From Muricauda sp. MAR_2010_75 (GTDB lineage Bacteria > Bacteroidota > Bacteroidia > Flavobacteriales > Flavobacteriaceae): DNA of 64,000 nucleotides. The notes beneath the pieces were generated by a model. It saw only the letters and a program-made list of their open reading frames with translations. It did no database searches and had not been told where the DNA came from. Made by a program: the position numbers and the translations under genes. Below, piece by piece: positions 33,532 through 41,594 of the stretch (position 1 is its first letter; each line of letters opens with the position of its first letter). The DNA lies in contig NZ_JQNJ01000001.1 of assembly GCF_000745185.1 (NCBI RefSeq), forward strand, positions 2,627,501-2,691,500, read 5' to 3'.

Positions 33532-35601
33532 ATGAAATATTTTCTTACCCTTTTGGCCTTTGTTTCACTGACTTTGGGTTATTCCCAAGAATTGACGGTA
33601 AAGGGCAAAACTTATAACGTGTCCGATAATATCAACGATGGGGTCATAGAGCTTTCTGTGGAAGGCGGAGTTGAACCCTATTCCTACAAATGGAGCAACC
33701 AGAGCACGCCACTCACTTCCAAAAGAGCCCAAGGCTTGGTCGAGGGAATACCCTACAGCGTAGTGGTCACAGATGCCGCTGGCAATTCCGTTACCCAGGA
33801 ATATAAGGTTGAAACAGAATCGATCACTGAAGTTTTCAACGGAACAATGACACCGGCAGTAGGTGCATTGGGGGCTGTTTTGTTTTGGGACCCCTTTGGG
33901 GCCATCGGTATTTACGACCCAGTTGCCTATGCTGATGTTAAACTTATAGGAATACCGGACTGGAGCAACGAAACCCAAGACCGGTTTGTACTTAAACAAT
34001 GGTTGAAGAGTGAAGGACAAAGTGTTGCTGTTGGAGATGACATTGCGGTCATCACAAGTGACAATGAGGGAGATATTACCATTAAAGCCACGGCAAAGGG
34101 TAAATTGATTCATAAGGTTGATGAAGGAAAAGTCATTTACAATTCTGAAAATCTAGAACATGTTATTGAGCAGGGAGCTCATTATTTTGCCGAGATAGAA
34201 TACGATGAGCCCATAGCCATGGTGCATCCCAATGGGGATCCCATTGTTAAGGGAATTCCCTTTATAGTAATCTGGCTTGTTTTTGGTGCCCTGTTTTTCA
34301 CCCTTCGAATGGGCTTCATCAATATTCGTGGATTTAGACACTCCCTTGATTTGGCAAAAGGTAAATACGATGATCCTGATGCACCCGGGCAAGTAACACA
34401 CTTCCAAGCATTGGCAACTGCCGTATCCGGTACCGTTGGGCTTGGAAACATTGCGGGTGTGGCCGTGGCCGTGTCCTTGGGGGGTGCTGGTGCAACTTTT
34501 TGGATGATCGTATGTGGTCTGTTGGGGATGTCTTCCAAGTTTGTGGAATGTACCCTTGGAGTGAAATATCGGGATATTTTACCCGATGGTAGGGTATTCG
34601 GTGGTCCTATGAACTATCTCCGCTACGGACTTGAAAAACGAAACTTGAAAGGCTTTGGAAAGGTATTGGCCGGTTTGTTTGCCGTATTGGCCATTGGTGC
34701 TTCCTTTGGGGGAGGAAACATGTTCCAGGCCAATCAATCCTTTGAGCAACTTGCAGGACAATTTCCAGCCTTGGCTGGTAATGGCTTCTGGTTTGGGGTG
34801 GTTACGGCCATTCTTGTTGGGGTTGTTATCATTGGAGGAATCAACAGTATTGCCCGTGTAACTGGAAAAGTGGTGCCCATTATGGCATCTATCTACATTG
34901 TGGCTGCATTGGCCGTCATTATAATGAACATCCAGAACATAGGACCCGCATTTTCTGCCATTGTGGACGGCGCTTTCAGTCCATCCGCATTAAAAGGTGG
35001 TATTTTGGGTGTTTTGGTCATAGGATTTCAGCGTGCTGCATTTTCCAATGAAGCTGGGGTTGGTTCCGCAGCCATTGCGCACAGTACCGCAAAAACCAAC
35101 AACCCCCCATCTGAAGGGTTTGTAGCCTTGTTGGAGCCTTTTATTGATACCGTTGTAGTGTGTACTTTAACAGCCTTGGTGCTTATTTTTACAGGGATGC
35201 ACGAAGTGGAAGGTATGGCGGGGGCTCAATTGACCTCTGATGCTTTTGGCAGCCAAATATCTTGGTTCCCTTATGTGTTGGCCGTGGCTGTGTTCCTTTT
35301 CGCATTTTCAACCATGATTTCTTGGTCATACTATGGGATGAGAGCATGGACCTATCTTTTTGGAAAGAGCAAGCGTTCTGAAATGTTATACAAAATGTTG
35401 TTCCTGATATTTGTAGTGGTTGGGGCTTCGGTAAGTTTGGGAGCAGTTCTTGATTTTTCCGATATGATGATTTTGGCCATGTCCTTTCCTAACATAATTG
35501 GTCTGTACATCATGTCTGGAGAGGTGAGAGAGGACTTGAACAACTATCTCAAAAAATTAAAATCCAATCAGCTCTTTAAAAAAGCTGTTGTCGATAAATA
35601 A
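33532..35601 (+). CDS. AGCS-family amino acid:cation symporter with secreted N-terminal domains
   Basis: A 689-residue transporter. From about residue 241 it is a normal alanine/glycine:cation symporter: [44 protein letters not shown] is the family signature, with about ten helices. The first 240 residues are unusual: a signal peptide (1-19), a beta-rich repeat resembling SprB-type domains ([20 protein letters not shown]), a hydrophobic stretch near 105-125, and a biotinyl/lipoyl-like fold ([34 protein letters not shown]). The lysine expected for lipoylation is absent, so it is more likely a structural or binding domain. Confidence 0.9.
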   Translation: MKYFLTLLAFVSLTLGYSQELTVKGKTYNVSDNINDGVIELSVEGGVEPYSYKWSNQSTPLTSKRAQGLVEGIPYSVVVTDAAGNSVTQEYKVETESITEVFNGTMTPAVGALGAVLFWDPFGAIGIYDPVAYADVKLIGIPDWSNETQDRFVLKQWLKSEGQSVAVGDDIAVITSDNEGDITIKATAKGKLIHKVDEGKVIYNSENLEHVIEQGAHYFAEIEYDEPIAMVHPNGDPIVKGIPFIVIWLVFGALFFTLRMGFINIRGFRHSLDLAKGKYDDPDAPGQVTHFQALATAVSGTVGLGNIAGVAVAVSLGGAGATFWMIVCGLLGMSSKFVECTLGVKYRDILPDGRVFGGPMNYLRYGLEKRNLKGFGKVLAGLFAVLAIGASFGGGNMFQANQSFEQLAGQFPALAGNGFWFGVVTAILVGVVIIGGINSIARVTGKVVPIMASIYIVAALAVIIMNIQNIGPAFSAIVDGAFSPSALKGGILGVLVIGFQRAAFSNEAGVGSAAIAHSTAKTNNPPSEGFVALLEPFIDTVVVCTLTALVLIFTGMHEVEGMAGAQLTSDAFGSQISWFPYVLAVAVFLFAFSTMISWSYYGMRAWTYLFGKSKRSEMLYKMLFLIFVVVGASVSLGAVLDFSDMMILAMSFPNIIGLYIMSGEVREDLNNYLKKLKSNQLFKKAVVDK

Positions 35602-35613
35602 TAGAGAATACGA

Positions 35614-36474
35614 ATGAAAGGACAATCCCACTTCAAGTTCAACAAACAAGAACGAAGTGGGATTTTCTTTTTGCTGCTCATTATTTTTGTTTTCCAAGGG
35701 ATATATTTTTACGTAAAAGCGCAACCTTTTAGCGGAAACCCAAAAGTTGTTGTCAATACCCTGGTCCAATCTCGGCTGGATAGCCTTAAGAATGTCGCTG
35801 CAAAAGATTCAGTAAAGCTCTTTCCCTTCAATCCCAATTACATAACGGACTATAAAGGTTATGCATTAGGAATGTCAGCCACTGAAGTTGACCGATTATT
35901 GGCCTATCGAGCAACGGATAAGTTTGTGAATTCAGCTGAAGAGTTTCAGCAAGTCACCCTAATTTCAGATTCACTGCTTGCTACAATTGCACCATATTTT
36001 AAGTTTCCGAAATGGGTGAATCAGCAGAAAAATAAATCTGAATTTGTTTCGGCATCACAAAAGGAAACCCCAAAAGGTATTAGGGACTTGAACAAGGCAA
36101 CTGCTGAGGAGCTTAGAGCAATAAACGGGATTGGCGAAACCTTTTCTAACCGAATCATAAAATTTAGGGACAGGCTTGGGGGCTTTTTGGTCAACGAACA
36201 ATTGCAGGATGTATATGGACTTGAACCTGCTGTGGTCAAAAGGGCACTGGAACAGTTTCGGGTAATGGATGCACCAACTATTCAGAAAATCAATATAAAT
36301 AAGGCAACGGTGGAACAGTTGGCCCAGTTGGTTTATATTGACTATGATTTGGCGAGGGAAATTGTCTCATATCGTGAAACCAATGGGCCTTTTACCACAT
36401 TGGACGAATTAAAGCGGCTTAAGTCGTTTCCAGCGGATAGGATTGAGAGAATTAAGCTATATTTGACTTTATAA
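35614..36474 (+). CDS. Helix-hairpin-helix (ComEA-like) membrane protein
   Basis: A 286-residue protein with one N-terminal transmembrane helix (about 19-36) and two helix-hairpin-helix units near 150-185 (DLNKATAEELRAINGIGETFSNRI) and 225-262 (NINKATVEQLAQLVYIDYDLAREI), plus an earlier degenerate one (YALGMSATEVDRLLAYRAT). HhH domains bind DNA without sequence specificity; ComEA-type proteins pull DNA in during natural transformation. No other com gene is nearby, so competence is only a possibility. Confidence 0.85.
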   Translation: MKGQSHFKFNKQERSGIFFLLLIIFVFQGIYFYVKAQPFSGNPKVVVNTLVQSRLDSLKNVAAKDSVKLFPFNPNYITDYKGYALGMSATEVDRLLAYRATDKFVNSAEEFQQVTLISDSLLATIAPYFKFPKWVNQQKNKSEFVSASQKETPKGIRDLNKATAEELRAINGIGETFSNRIIKFRDRLGGFLVNEQLQDVYGLEPAVVKRALEQFRVMDAPTIQKININKATVEQLAQLVYIDYDLAREIVSYRETNGPFTTLDELKRLKSFPADRIERIKLYLTL

Positions 36475-36485
36475 AAATTGCATGA

Positions 36486-37649
36486 ATGATTACGGATACG
36501 TTGTCCACATTGAACTTTGATTATTCAGAGACCCAGAAGATGGTAGCTGAATCTGCCAAGGAGTTTGCGCAGCAGTACATATTTCCCCATGTTATGGAAT
36601 GGGATGAATCCCAAACTTTCCCTGTAGAAGTCTTTAAAAAGGCCGGGGAACTTGGTTTTATGGGTGTTTTGGTTCCTGAAGAACTGGGAGGCTCAGGTTT
36701 GGGCTATCATGAATATATTGCCATTTTGGAAGAAATTTCAAAAGTGGACCCGGCCATCGGACTGTCCGTGGCAGCACACAATTCCTTGTGCACCAATCAC
36801 ATTTTGTCTTTCGGAAACGAGGAGCAAAAGCAACGCTGGATTCCAAAATTGGCCACTGCGGAGTGGATAGGAGCTTGGGGATTGACGGAGCACAATACGG
36901 GTTCGGATGCAGGAGGGATGAACACCACTGCGGTAAAGGACGGTGACCATTGGATTCTTAATGGAGCCAAGAACTTTATTACCCATGGCATTAGTGGTGA
37001 CATCGCTGTTGTGATTGTCAGAACAGGTGAAAAAGGTGACAGTCATGGAATGACCGCTTTTGCCATTGAAAAAGGTACTCCCGGGTTTTCCAGTGGAAAA
37101 AAAGAAGATAAACTGGGCATGCGGGCCAGCGAAACCGCAGAACTGATTTTTACGGATTGTAGAATTCCAGATGCCAACCGTTTGGGCGAAGTGGGGGATG
37201 GTTTTATCCAATCCATGAAGGTGTTGGATGGAGGGCGAATTTCAATTGGAGCTTTGTCCCTCGGTGTTTCCAAAGGCGCTTACGAAGCGGCGTTGAAATA
37301 TTCCAAGGAACGGGTGCAGTTTGGGAAGCCCATCAGTGAGTTTCAAGGTGTGTCCTTTAAATTGGCCGATATGGCCACCGAAATCGAAGCATCGGAACTC
37401 TTGTTGCACAAGGCCGCTTTCTTGAAGAATGAAGGAAGGCCTATGACCAAGTTCAGTGCCATGTGTAAAATGTACGCCTCCGAAGTTTGCGTTAAGATAG
37501 CCAATGACGCTGTGCAGATTCACGGAGGATACGGCTATACCAAGGATTTTCCGGTGGAGAAGTTCTATCGCGATGCCAAGCTTTGCACCATTGGAGAGGG
37601 CACTACCGAAATCCAAAAATTGGTGATTTCCAGAAATATTTTGAAGTAA
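36486..37649 (+). CDS. Acyl-CoA dehydrogenase
   Basis: FAD enzyme that introduces the 2,3 double bond into acyl-CoA. The 387-residue product has the usual three-domain layout: GAWGLTEHNTGSDAGGM near 130, KNFITHGISGDI, LGMRASETAELIFTDCRIP, ERVQFGKPISEFQGVSFKLADM, QIHGGYGYTKDFPVEKFYRDAK and the C-terminal IGEGTTEIQKLVISRNIL. The chain length of the substrate (short, branched or medium) cannot be told. It stands 11 bases after the HhH gene. Confidence 0.95.
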   Translation: MITDTLSTLNFDYSETQKMVAESAKEFAQQYIFPHVMEWDESQTFPVEVFKKAGELGFMGVLVPEELGGSGLGYHEYIAILEEISKVDPAIGLSVAAHNSLCTNHILSFGNEEQKQRWIPKLATAEWIGAWGLTEHNTGSDAGGMNTTAVKDGDHWILNGAKNFITHGISGDIAVVIVRTGEKGDSHGMTAFAIEKGTPGFSSGKKEDKLGMRASETAELIFTDCRIPDANRLGEVGDGFIQSMKVLDGGRISIGALSLGVSKGAYEAALKYSKERVQFGKPISEFQGVSFKLADMATEIEASELLLHKAAFLKNEGRPMTKFSAMCKMYASEVCVKIANDAVQIHGGYGYTKDFPVEKFYRDAKLCTIGEGTTEIQKLVISRNILK

Positions 37650-37651
37650 TT

Positions 37652-37684
37652 TTTGTTTGATAATTACTTTTAAATGTATATTTG
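37652..37684 (+). promoter_or_regulatory. rpsU promoter
   Basis: TATATTTG (37677-37684) is an exact Bacteroidota -7 element. Upstream are TTTG at 37656-37659 (17-base spacing) and TTTG at 37652-37655 (21-base spacing); either may serve as -33. The predicted start point leaves a leader of about 30 bases ahead of rpsU. Confidence 0.75.
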
Positions 37685-37702
37685 CCGTCCAAAATCTAAA
37701 AG

Positions 37703-37710
37703 AAAGGAGG
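37703..37710 (+). promoter_or_regulatory. Strong Shine-Dalgarno of rpsU (AAAGGAGG)
   Basis: AAAGGAGG lies 9 bases before the rpsU ATG and complements the 16S anti-SD fully. Other genes of this window lack such a site. In Bacteroidota the anti-SD is held back by bS21, bS18 and bS6, so a strong SD on rpsU fits a feedback loop on bS21 supply. Confidence 0.85.
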
Positions 37711-37719
37711 TTGTAGCCC

Positions 37720-37914
37720 ATGTTGATAATACCAGTAAAAGAAGGAGAGAATATAGATAGAGCTTTAAAGCGTTTCAAGCGTAAGTTCGATAAGACCGGT
37801 ACCATGCGTCAGTTGAGAACCAGACAGCAGTTTACCAAACCTTCTGTACAGCGCAGAGCTGAAATTCAAAAAGCACAGTACATCCAGAGCTTGAGAGATC
37901 AAGAAGAAGTATAA
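37720..37914 (+). CDS. rpsU: 30S ribosomal protein bS21
   Basis: A 64-residue basic ribosomal protein (MLIIPVKEGENIDRALKRFKRKFDKTG...), typical bS21. In Flavobacterium this protein takes part in hiding the 3' end of 16S rRNA, making initiation independent of Shine-Dalgarno pairing. It is preceded by a perfect strong SD and followed by an intrinsic terminator. It starts the conserved cluster that runs to rpoC. Confidence 0.97.
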   Translation: MLIIPVKEGENIDRALKRFKRKFDKTGTMRQLRTRQQFTKPSVQRRAEIQKAQYIQSLRDQEEV

Positions 37915-37937
37915 CTGACTTTTTACACCATATACTA

Positions 37938-37970
37938 TATCCCGTTTCAGTTTTGGAACGGGATTTTTTG
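37938..37970 (+). terminator. Terminator of rpsU
   Basis: ATCCCGTT (37939-37946) pairs with AACGGGAT (37957-37964), followed by TTTTTTG. It lies 24 bases after the rpsU stop and makes rpsU largely a single-gene transcript. Confidence 0.9.
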
Positions 37971-38013
37971 TTTTGTGGCATAGCACATTGTTGTATTTGG
38001 CTACCTTTGATAT

Positions 38014-38904
38014 ATGTCCGTACAAGCGTTCATATCTTATCTGCAATTGGAGAAAAACTACTCCAAACATACCATTCAAGCGTATGGGATGGATATTCGG
38101 GAATTTTCAAGTTTTTGCGCTAAGCACCACGATGCCGTATCCATAATTGATATTGGTTATCCGATGGTCAGGAACTGGATTGTCCATTTGTCCACCAATG
38201 AAGTTTCCAATAGGACCATAAATAGAAAAATATCTTCCCTTCGGGCTTACTATAGGTTTCTTTTGAAGGTGGGTGAGATTTCTGCTTCTCCATTGGCAAA
38301 GCACAAAGCCCTAAAAACCCAAAAAAAGGTTGAGGTGCCCTTCTCCGAACATGAAATGGAAGAAATACTTGGGGAAATACCATTTGCTGATGATTTCGAA
38401 GGAACCCGCGACAAGCTCATTATAGAACTACTGTATGCTACGGGAATGCGAAGGGCGGAACTGGTCAATTTAAAGTTGGCTGATATTGATTTTTCCACGA
38501 ATACACTAAAAGTATTGGGTAAGCGGAATAAGGAGCGAATCCTTCCGTTGCTACCCTCCACGACTGTTCATTTAAAAACCTATTTGGAAAGTCGCGCCAA
38601 GCTTGAAGAGGTGAAGGATGCGGCTTTTCTTTTACTGACCAATGGGGGTCTTAAAATTTATGAAACACTTGTATATCGTACTATAAATAAGTATTTTAGT
38701 TTAGTGTCTCCCAAGGTAAAAAAGAGCCCACATATTTTAAGGCACACCTTTGCAACGCACTTGCTGAATAGGGGGGCAGATTTGAATTCAGTCAAGGAAT
38801 TATTGGGTCACTCCAGTTTGGCATCCACTCAAGTGTACACGCACAACAGCATTGCCGAACTCAAGAAAGTACACCAAAAGGCCCATCCAAGAAACAAGGA
38901 ATAG
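38014..38904 (+). CDS. xerC: Tyrosine recombinase XerC-like
   Basis: A 296-residue site-specific recombinase, presumably resolving chromosome dimers at dif together with a XerD elsewhere. The N-terminal SAM-like domain (SVQAFISYLQLEKNYSKHTIQAYGMDI) is followed by a complete catalytic set: R146 in GMRRAEL, K170, H240 and R243 in HILRHTFA, H266 in LGHSS and Y275 in TQVYTH. Its place between rpsU and hpf is fixed in Bacteroidota, so it is a core gene and not a phage integrase. Confidence 0.93.
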   Translation: MSVQAFISYLQLEKNYSKHTIQAYGMDIREFSSFCAKHHDAVSIIDIGYPMVRNWIVHLSTNEVSNRTINRKISSLRAYYRFLLKVGEISASPLAKHKALKTQKKVEVPFSEHEMEEILGEIPFADDFEGTRDKLIIELLYATGMRRAELVNLKLADIDFSTNTLKVLGKRNKERILPLLPSTTVHLKTYLESRAKLEEVKDAAFLLLTNGGLKIYETLVYRTINKYFSLVSPKVKKSPHILRHTFATHLLNRGADLNSVKELLGHSSLASTQVYTHNSIAELKKVHQKAHPRNKE

Positions 38905-38959
38905 ATTTTCTTGTATTGTTTAACTTCACTGCCGCTAGGCAGTACTAAAACTACTTCTT

Positions 38960-39262
38960 ATGAAAGTAAATGCACAATCGGTAAATTTTGTAGCTGATGG
39001 TAAGCTTCTCGATTTTATCCAAAAGCGAATGGATAAATTGGAATTGTTCTATGACAAGGTCATAGATTCGGATGTTTATTTAAAAGTGGAGAACACTAGT
39101 GCTAAAGAGAATAAGATTGTGGAAATTATGGTCTCGGTACCCAGGGATAAGATTGTTGTAAAAAAACAGTGTAAGTCTTTTGAGGAGGCGGTTGATTCAG
39201 CTTGCAGTTCCTTGGAAAGACAATTGGTAAAAAAGAAGGAAAAACTGAGGGCCAAGGTTTGA
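38960..39262 (+). CDS. hpf: Ribosome hibernation-promoting factor (short HPF/RaiA type)
   Basis: A 100-residue protein of the ribosome-associated inhibitor family: MKVNAQSVNFVADGKLLDFIQKRMDKLELFYDKV with a beta-alpha fold and a basic C-terminus (CSSLERQLVKKKEKLRAK). It binds the 30S decoding site in stationary phase. It is the short form without the dimerisation domain of long HPF. Upstream, 38928-38943 forms a small hairpin, ACTGCC-GCTA-GGCAGT, in its leader. Confidence 0.9.
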   Translation: MKVNAQSVNFVADGKLLDFIQKRMDKLELFYDKVIDSDVYLKVENTSAKENKIVEIMVSVPRDKIVVKKQCKSFEEAVDSACSSLERQLVKKKEKLRAKV

Positions 39263-39283
39263 TCAAAATTTTTGAAATTTTAT

Positions 39284-39313
39284 TTTGATTAAAAAAATAA
39301 ATCTATACATTTG
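39284..39313 (+). promoter_or_regulatory. Promoter of the tRNA-tuf transcript
   Basis: TTTG (39284-39287), 18 bases, then TACATTTG (39306-39313), an exact match to the Bacteroidota consensus. A start point at about 39317-39320 falls inside the first arm of the hairpin that follows. Confidence 0.78.
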
Positions 39314-39314
39314 C

Positions 39315-39342
39315 AGTCCGTTAGAAATAGCGGACTTTTTTT
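39315..39342 (+). terminator. Terminator of hpf overlapping the tRNA promoter start
   Basis: AGTCCG (39315-39320) pairs with CGGACT (39331-39336) and is followed by seven T. It can stop transcripts from hpf. RNA starting from the promoter just upstream would lack part of the first arm and so could escape it. Confidence 0.7.
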
Positions 39343-39363
39343 ATGGACGAAAGGCGGTAAAAC

Positions 39364-39437
39364 GCCGATGTAGCTCAGCTGGCTAGAGCAGCTGATTTGT
39401 AATCAGCAGGTCGTGGGTTCGAGTCCCTCCATCGGCT
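39364..39437 (+). tRNA. tRNA-Thr (TGT)
   Basis: Full cloverleaf: acceptor GCCGATG/CATCGGC, D arm TAGCTCAGCTGGCTAGAGC, anticodon loop TTTGTAA with anticodon TGT, T loop TTCGAGT. CCA is not encoded. First of four tRNAs ahead of tuf. Confidence 0.95.
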
Positions 39438-39459
39438 CGTAAGTTACTGAAAATAAGGC

Positions 39460-39542
39460 GGGGAGATACTCAAGCGGCCAACGAGGACAGACTGTAAATC
39501 TGTTGGTTTTCACCTTCGCAGGTTCGAATCCTGCTCTCCCCA
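39460..39542 (+). tRNA. tRNA-Tyr (GTA)
   Basis: Acceptor GGGGAGA/TCTCCCC, anticodon GTA in AGACTGTAAATCT, and the long variable arm (TGTTGGTTTTCACCTTCGCA) of a type II tRNA. CCA is not encoded. Confidence 0.95.
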
Positions 39543-39623
39543 CAAAAGTTGTTCGATGAGCAACGGGAAAAGAGGTTTTTTTGAAATGTTGATAACTTTT
39601 TGGGCAAGTGCCCAATAAAAAAT

Positions 39624-39696
39624 GCGGGAGTAGCTCAGTTGGTAGAGCGTCAGCCTTCCAAGCTGAATGTCGCCGGTTCGAACCCGGTCTCCCGCT
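39624..39696 (+). tRNA. tRNA-Gly (TCC)
   Basis: Acceptor GCGGGAG/CTCCCGC, anticodon TCC in CAGCCTTCCAAGCTG, T arm CCGGTTCGAACCCGG. CCA is not encoded. Confidence 0.95.
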
Positions 39697-39713
39697 CTAA
39701 GGCAATTATTGCC

Positions 39714-39733
39714 ATTCCTGCGAAGGCAGGAAT
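39714..39733. repeat. Short palindromic repeat between two tRNA genes
   Basis: ATTCCTGCGAAGGCAGGAAT forms an 8-bp stem with a GAAG loop. This exact type is a frequent scattered element in bacterial genomes. It is inside the tRNA operon between tRNA-Gly and the second tRNA-Thr and is followed by TCTCTTCCTTT, so it might also act in processing. Confidence 0.75.
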
Positions 39734-39783
39734 CTCTTCCTTTAAATAAGGAAATTTTAAAGGTAGTTGATTCAACACTTTAC

Positions 39784-39855
39784 GCCGGTGTAGCTCAGGG
39801 GTAGAGCGTTTCCTTGGTAAGGAAGAGGTCAGGGGTTCAAATCCCCTCATTGGCT
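39784..39855 (+). tRNA. tRNA-Thr (GGT)
   Basis: Acceptor GCCGGTG/CATTGGC (with G-U pairs), anticodon GGT in TTCCTTGGTAAGGAA, T arm AGGGGTTCAAATCCCCT. Ends 48 bases before the tuf start. Confidence 0.94.
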
Positions 39856-39903
39856 CAAAACGATTTGTACACTAATATAAACTAAGAATTAAATTATTTT
39901 AAA

Positions 39904-41091
39904 ATGGCAAAGGAAACTTTTGATCGTTCCAAACCCCACTTAAATATTGGTACCATTGGACACGTGGATCACGGTAAAACAACATTGACTGCTGCTATTA
40001 CCACTGTATTGGCAAATGCTGGTTTGTCAGAGCTTAGAAGCTTTGATTCCATTGATAATGCGCCTGAGGAGAAGGAAAGAGGTATTACCATCAACACTTC
40101 ACACGTTGAGTACCAAACTGAAAACCGTCACTACGCACACGTTGACTGTCCTGGTCACGCGGATTACGTAAAGAACATGGTTACTGGTGCTGCTCAAATG
40201 GACGGTGCCATCTTGGTTGTTGCTGCAACTGATGGTCCTATGCCACAAACTCGTGAGCACATCCTTTTGGGTCGCCAAGTAGGTATTCCACGTATCGTTG
40301 TTTTCTTGAACAAAGTAGACATGGTTGATGATGAGGAGCTTTTGGAGCTTGTTGAAATGGAAGTAAGGGAATTGCTTTCTTTCTACGAGTACGATGGTGA
40401 CAACGGACCTGTTATTGCTGGTTCTGCATTGGGTGCATTGAACGGTGAGCAAAAATGGGTTGACACTGTAATGGAGTTGATGAAAGCTGTTGATGAGTGG
40501 ATTGAGGAGCCTCAACGTGAAGTTGATAAAGATTTCTTGATGCCTATCGAAGACGTGTTCACTATTACTGGTCGTGGTACTGTTGCTACAGGACGTATCG
40601 AAACTGGAATTGCCAACACTGGTGATGCTGTTGATATTATTGGTATGGGTGCTGAGAAACTTTCTTCCACAATTACCGGGGTAGAGATGTTCCGTAAGAT
40701 TTTGGATAGAGGTGAAGCTGGTGATAACGTAGGTATCCTTTTGAGAGGTATTGAAAAATCCGATATCAAAAGAGGTATGGTAATCTGCAAGCCAGGTTCT
40801 GTTAAGCCGCACGCTAAATTTAAAGCTGAGGTGTATATCCTTAAAAAAGAAGAAGGTGGACGTCACACTCCATTCCATAATAACTACCGTCCTCAGTTCT
40901 ACGTTCGTACAACTGACGTGACTGGAAACATCAACCTTCCTGATGGAGTAGAAATGGTTATGCCTGGTGACAACTTGACAATCACTGTTGATTTGATTCA
41001 ACCTATCGCATTGAGCGTAGGTTTACGTTTCGCTATCCGTGAAGGTGGTAGAACAGTAGGTGCTGGTCAGGTTACTGAGATTCTAGATTAA
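39904..41091 (+). CDS. tuf: Elongation factor Tu
   Basis: Brings aminoacyl-tRNA to the ribosome. The 395-residue product has GHVDHGKTT (G1), [21 protein letters not shown] (G3), NKVDMVD (G4) and GSALGAL (G5), followed by the two beta-barrel domains. Codon use is strongly biased (GGT, CGT, GCT, GTT), unlike the less expressed genes around it. It is cotranscribed with the four upstream tRNAs and probably with tRNA-Trp. Confidence 0.99.
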   Translation: MAKETFDRSKPHLNIGTIGHVDHGKTTLTAAITTVLANAGLSELRSFDSIDNAPEEKERGITINTSHVEYQTENRHYAHVDCPGHADYVKNMVTGAAQMDGAILVVAATDGPMPQTREHILLGRQVGIPRIVVFLNKVDMVDDEELLELVEMEVRELLSFYEYDGDNGPVIAGSALGALNGEQKWVDTVMELMKAVDEWIEEPQREVDKDFLMPIEDVFTITGRGTVATGRIETGIANTGDAVDIIGMGAEKLSSTITGVEMFRKILDRGEAGDNVGILLRGIEKSDIKRGMVICKPGSVKPHAKFKAEVYILKKEEGGRHTPFHNNYRPQFYVRTTDVTGNINLPDGVEMVMPGDNLTITVDLIQPIALSVGLRFAIREGGRTVGAGQVTEILD

Positions 41092-41110
41092 TCATTTACA
41101 ATAAAAATTG

Positions 41111-41155
41111 TACGCCAAAGGGTGTTCCGATTCTGTCGGGATACCTTTCGGCGTA
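41111..41155 (+). other. Large hairpin between tuf and tRNA-Trp
   Basis: TACGCCAAAGGGTGTTCCGA pairs, with several G-U pairs, with TCGGGATACCTTTCGGCGTA across a TTCTG loop. No T-run follows, so it may be a processing site that frees tRNA-Trp from the tuf mRNA, or a 3' stabiliser, rather than a terminator. Confidence 0.65.
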
Positions 41156-41160
41156 ATTAA

Positions 41161-41233
41161 ACGGGTGTAGCTCAGTTGGTAGAGCACTGGTCTCCAAAAC
41201 CAGGTGTCGGGAGTTCGAGTCTCTCCTCCCGTG
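41161..41233 (+). tRNA. tRNA-Trp (CCA)
   Basis: Anticodon CCA in ACTGGTCTCCAAAACCAGG, D arm TAGCTCAGTTGGTAGAGC, T arm CGGGAGTTCGAGTCTCTCC, acceptor ACGGGTG/CTCCCGT with one mismatch. Located between tuf and secE, its conserved place in Bacteroidota. Confidence 0.94.
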
Positions 41234-41328
41234 CAACAGAAAAGATAAAGGCACAGTGAGACGAGAAGTTTATCCCGAGCGTAGTCGAGGGAAGTCTCTC
41301 CTCCCGTGCAAAGGAAAAGATAAAAGCA
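41218..41328. repeat. Direct repeat of the tRNA-Trp 3' end
   Basis: The 19 bases AGTCTCTCCTCCCGTGCAA at the 3' end of tRNA-Trp (41218-41236) recur exactly at 41293-41311, and both are followed by near-identical GAAAAGATAAA and GCA, giving 36 bases with four differences. Between them lies CCCGAGCGTAGTCGAGGG (41274-41291), a short palindrome-like element, and more such fragments run on to about 41395. Fills the gap before secE. Confidence 0.8.
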
Positions 41329-41400
41329 TGTTTGAGATGGTAAAGTCTCTTCGAGGTTTGTGCTTAGCGCAGCCGAAGCATGCAAGAAAATACAAATACT

Positions 41401-41589
41401 ATGCTCACTTACATAAAGGAATCATTTGAGGAGTTAAAGAACAATGTTACCTGGTTGGACAGGGATAAAGCTTCCAATCTTATGGTTATTGTGGCTGTTT
41501 TTTCCATCGTGTTTGCTTTGGCGACATGGGGTGTTGATTCACTTTTTAGTAAGTTGATCGGCTTGTATTTCGATAAATTAATTGGGTAG
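41401..41589 (+). CDS. secE: Preprotein translocase subunit SecE
   Basis: A 62-residue single-helix subunit of the Sec channel, from ATG 41401 (MLTYIKESFEELKNNVTWL). It has the amphipathic helix before the transmembrane segment (DRDKASNLMVIVAVFSIVFALATWGVDSLF). Stands directly before nusG, as in most bacteria. Confidence 0.93.
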   Translation: MLTYIKESFEELKNNVTWLDRDKASNLMVIVAVFSIVFALATWGVDSLFSKLIGLYFDKLIG

Positions 41590-41594
41590 TAGGT

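Noticed and set aside
38014..38904. Phage or island integrase next to tRNA genes
   Set aside because: All catalytic residues fit XerC, and the rpsU-xerC-hpf order is the usual chromosomal one in Bacteroidota; no other mobile genes are near.
40099..41001. 300-codon open frame antisense to tuf
   Set aside because: It mirrors the strongly biased codons of tuf; the translation is serine/threonine/asparagine-rich with no domain, and tuf itself is certain.
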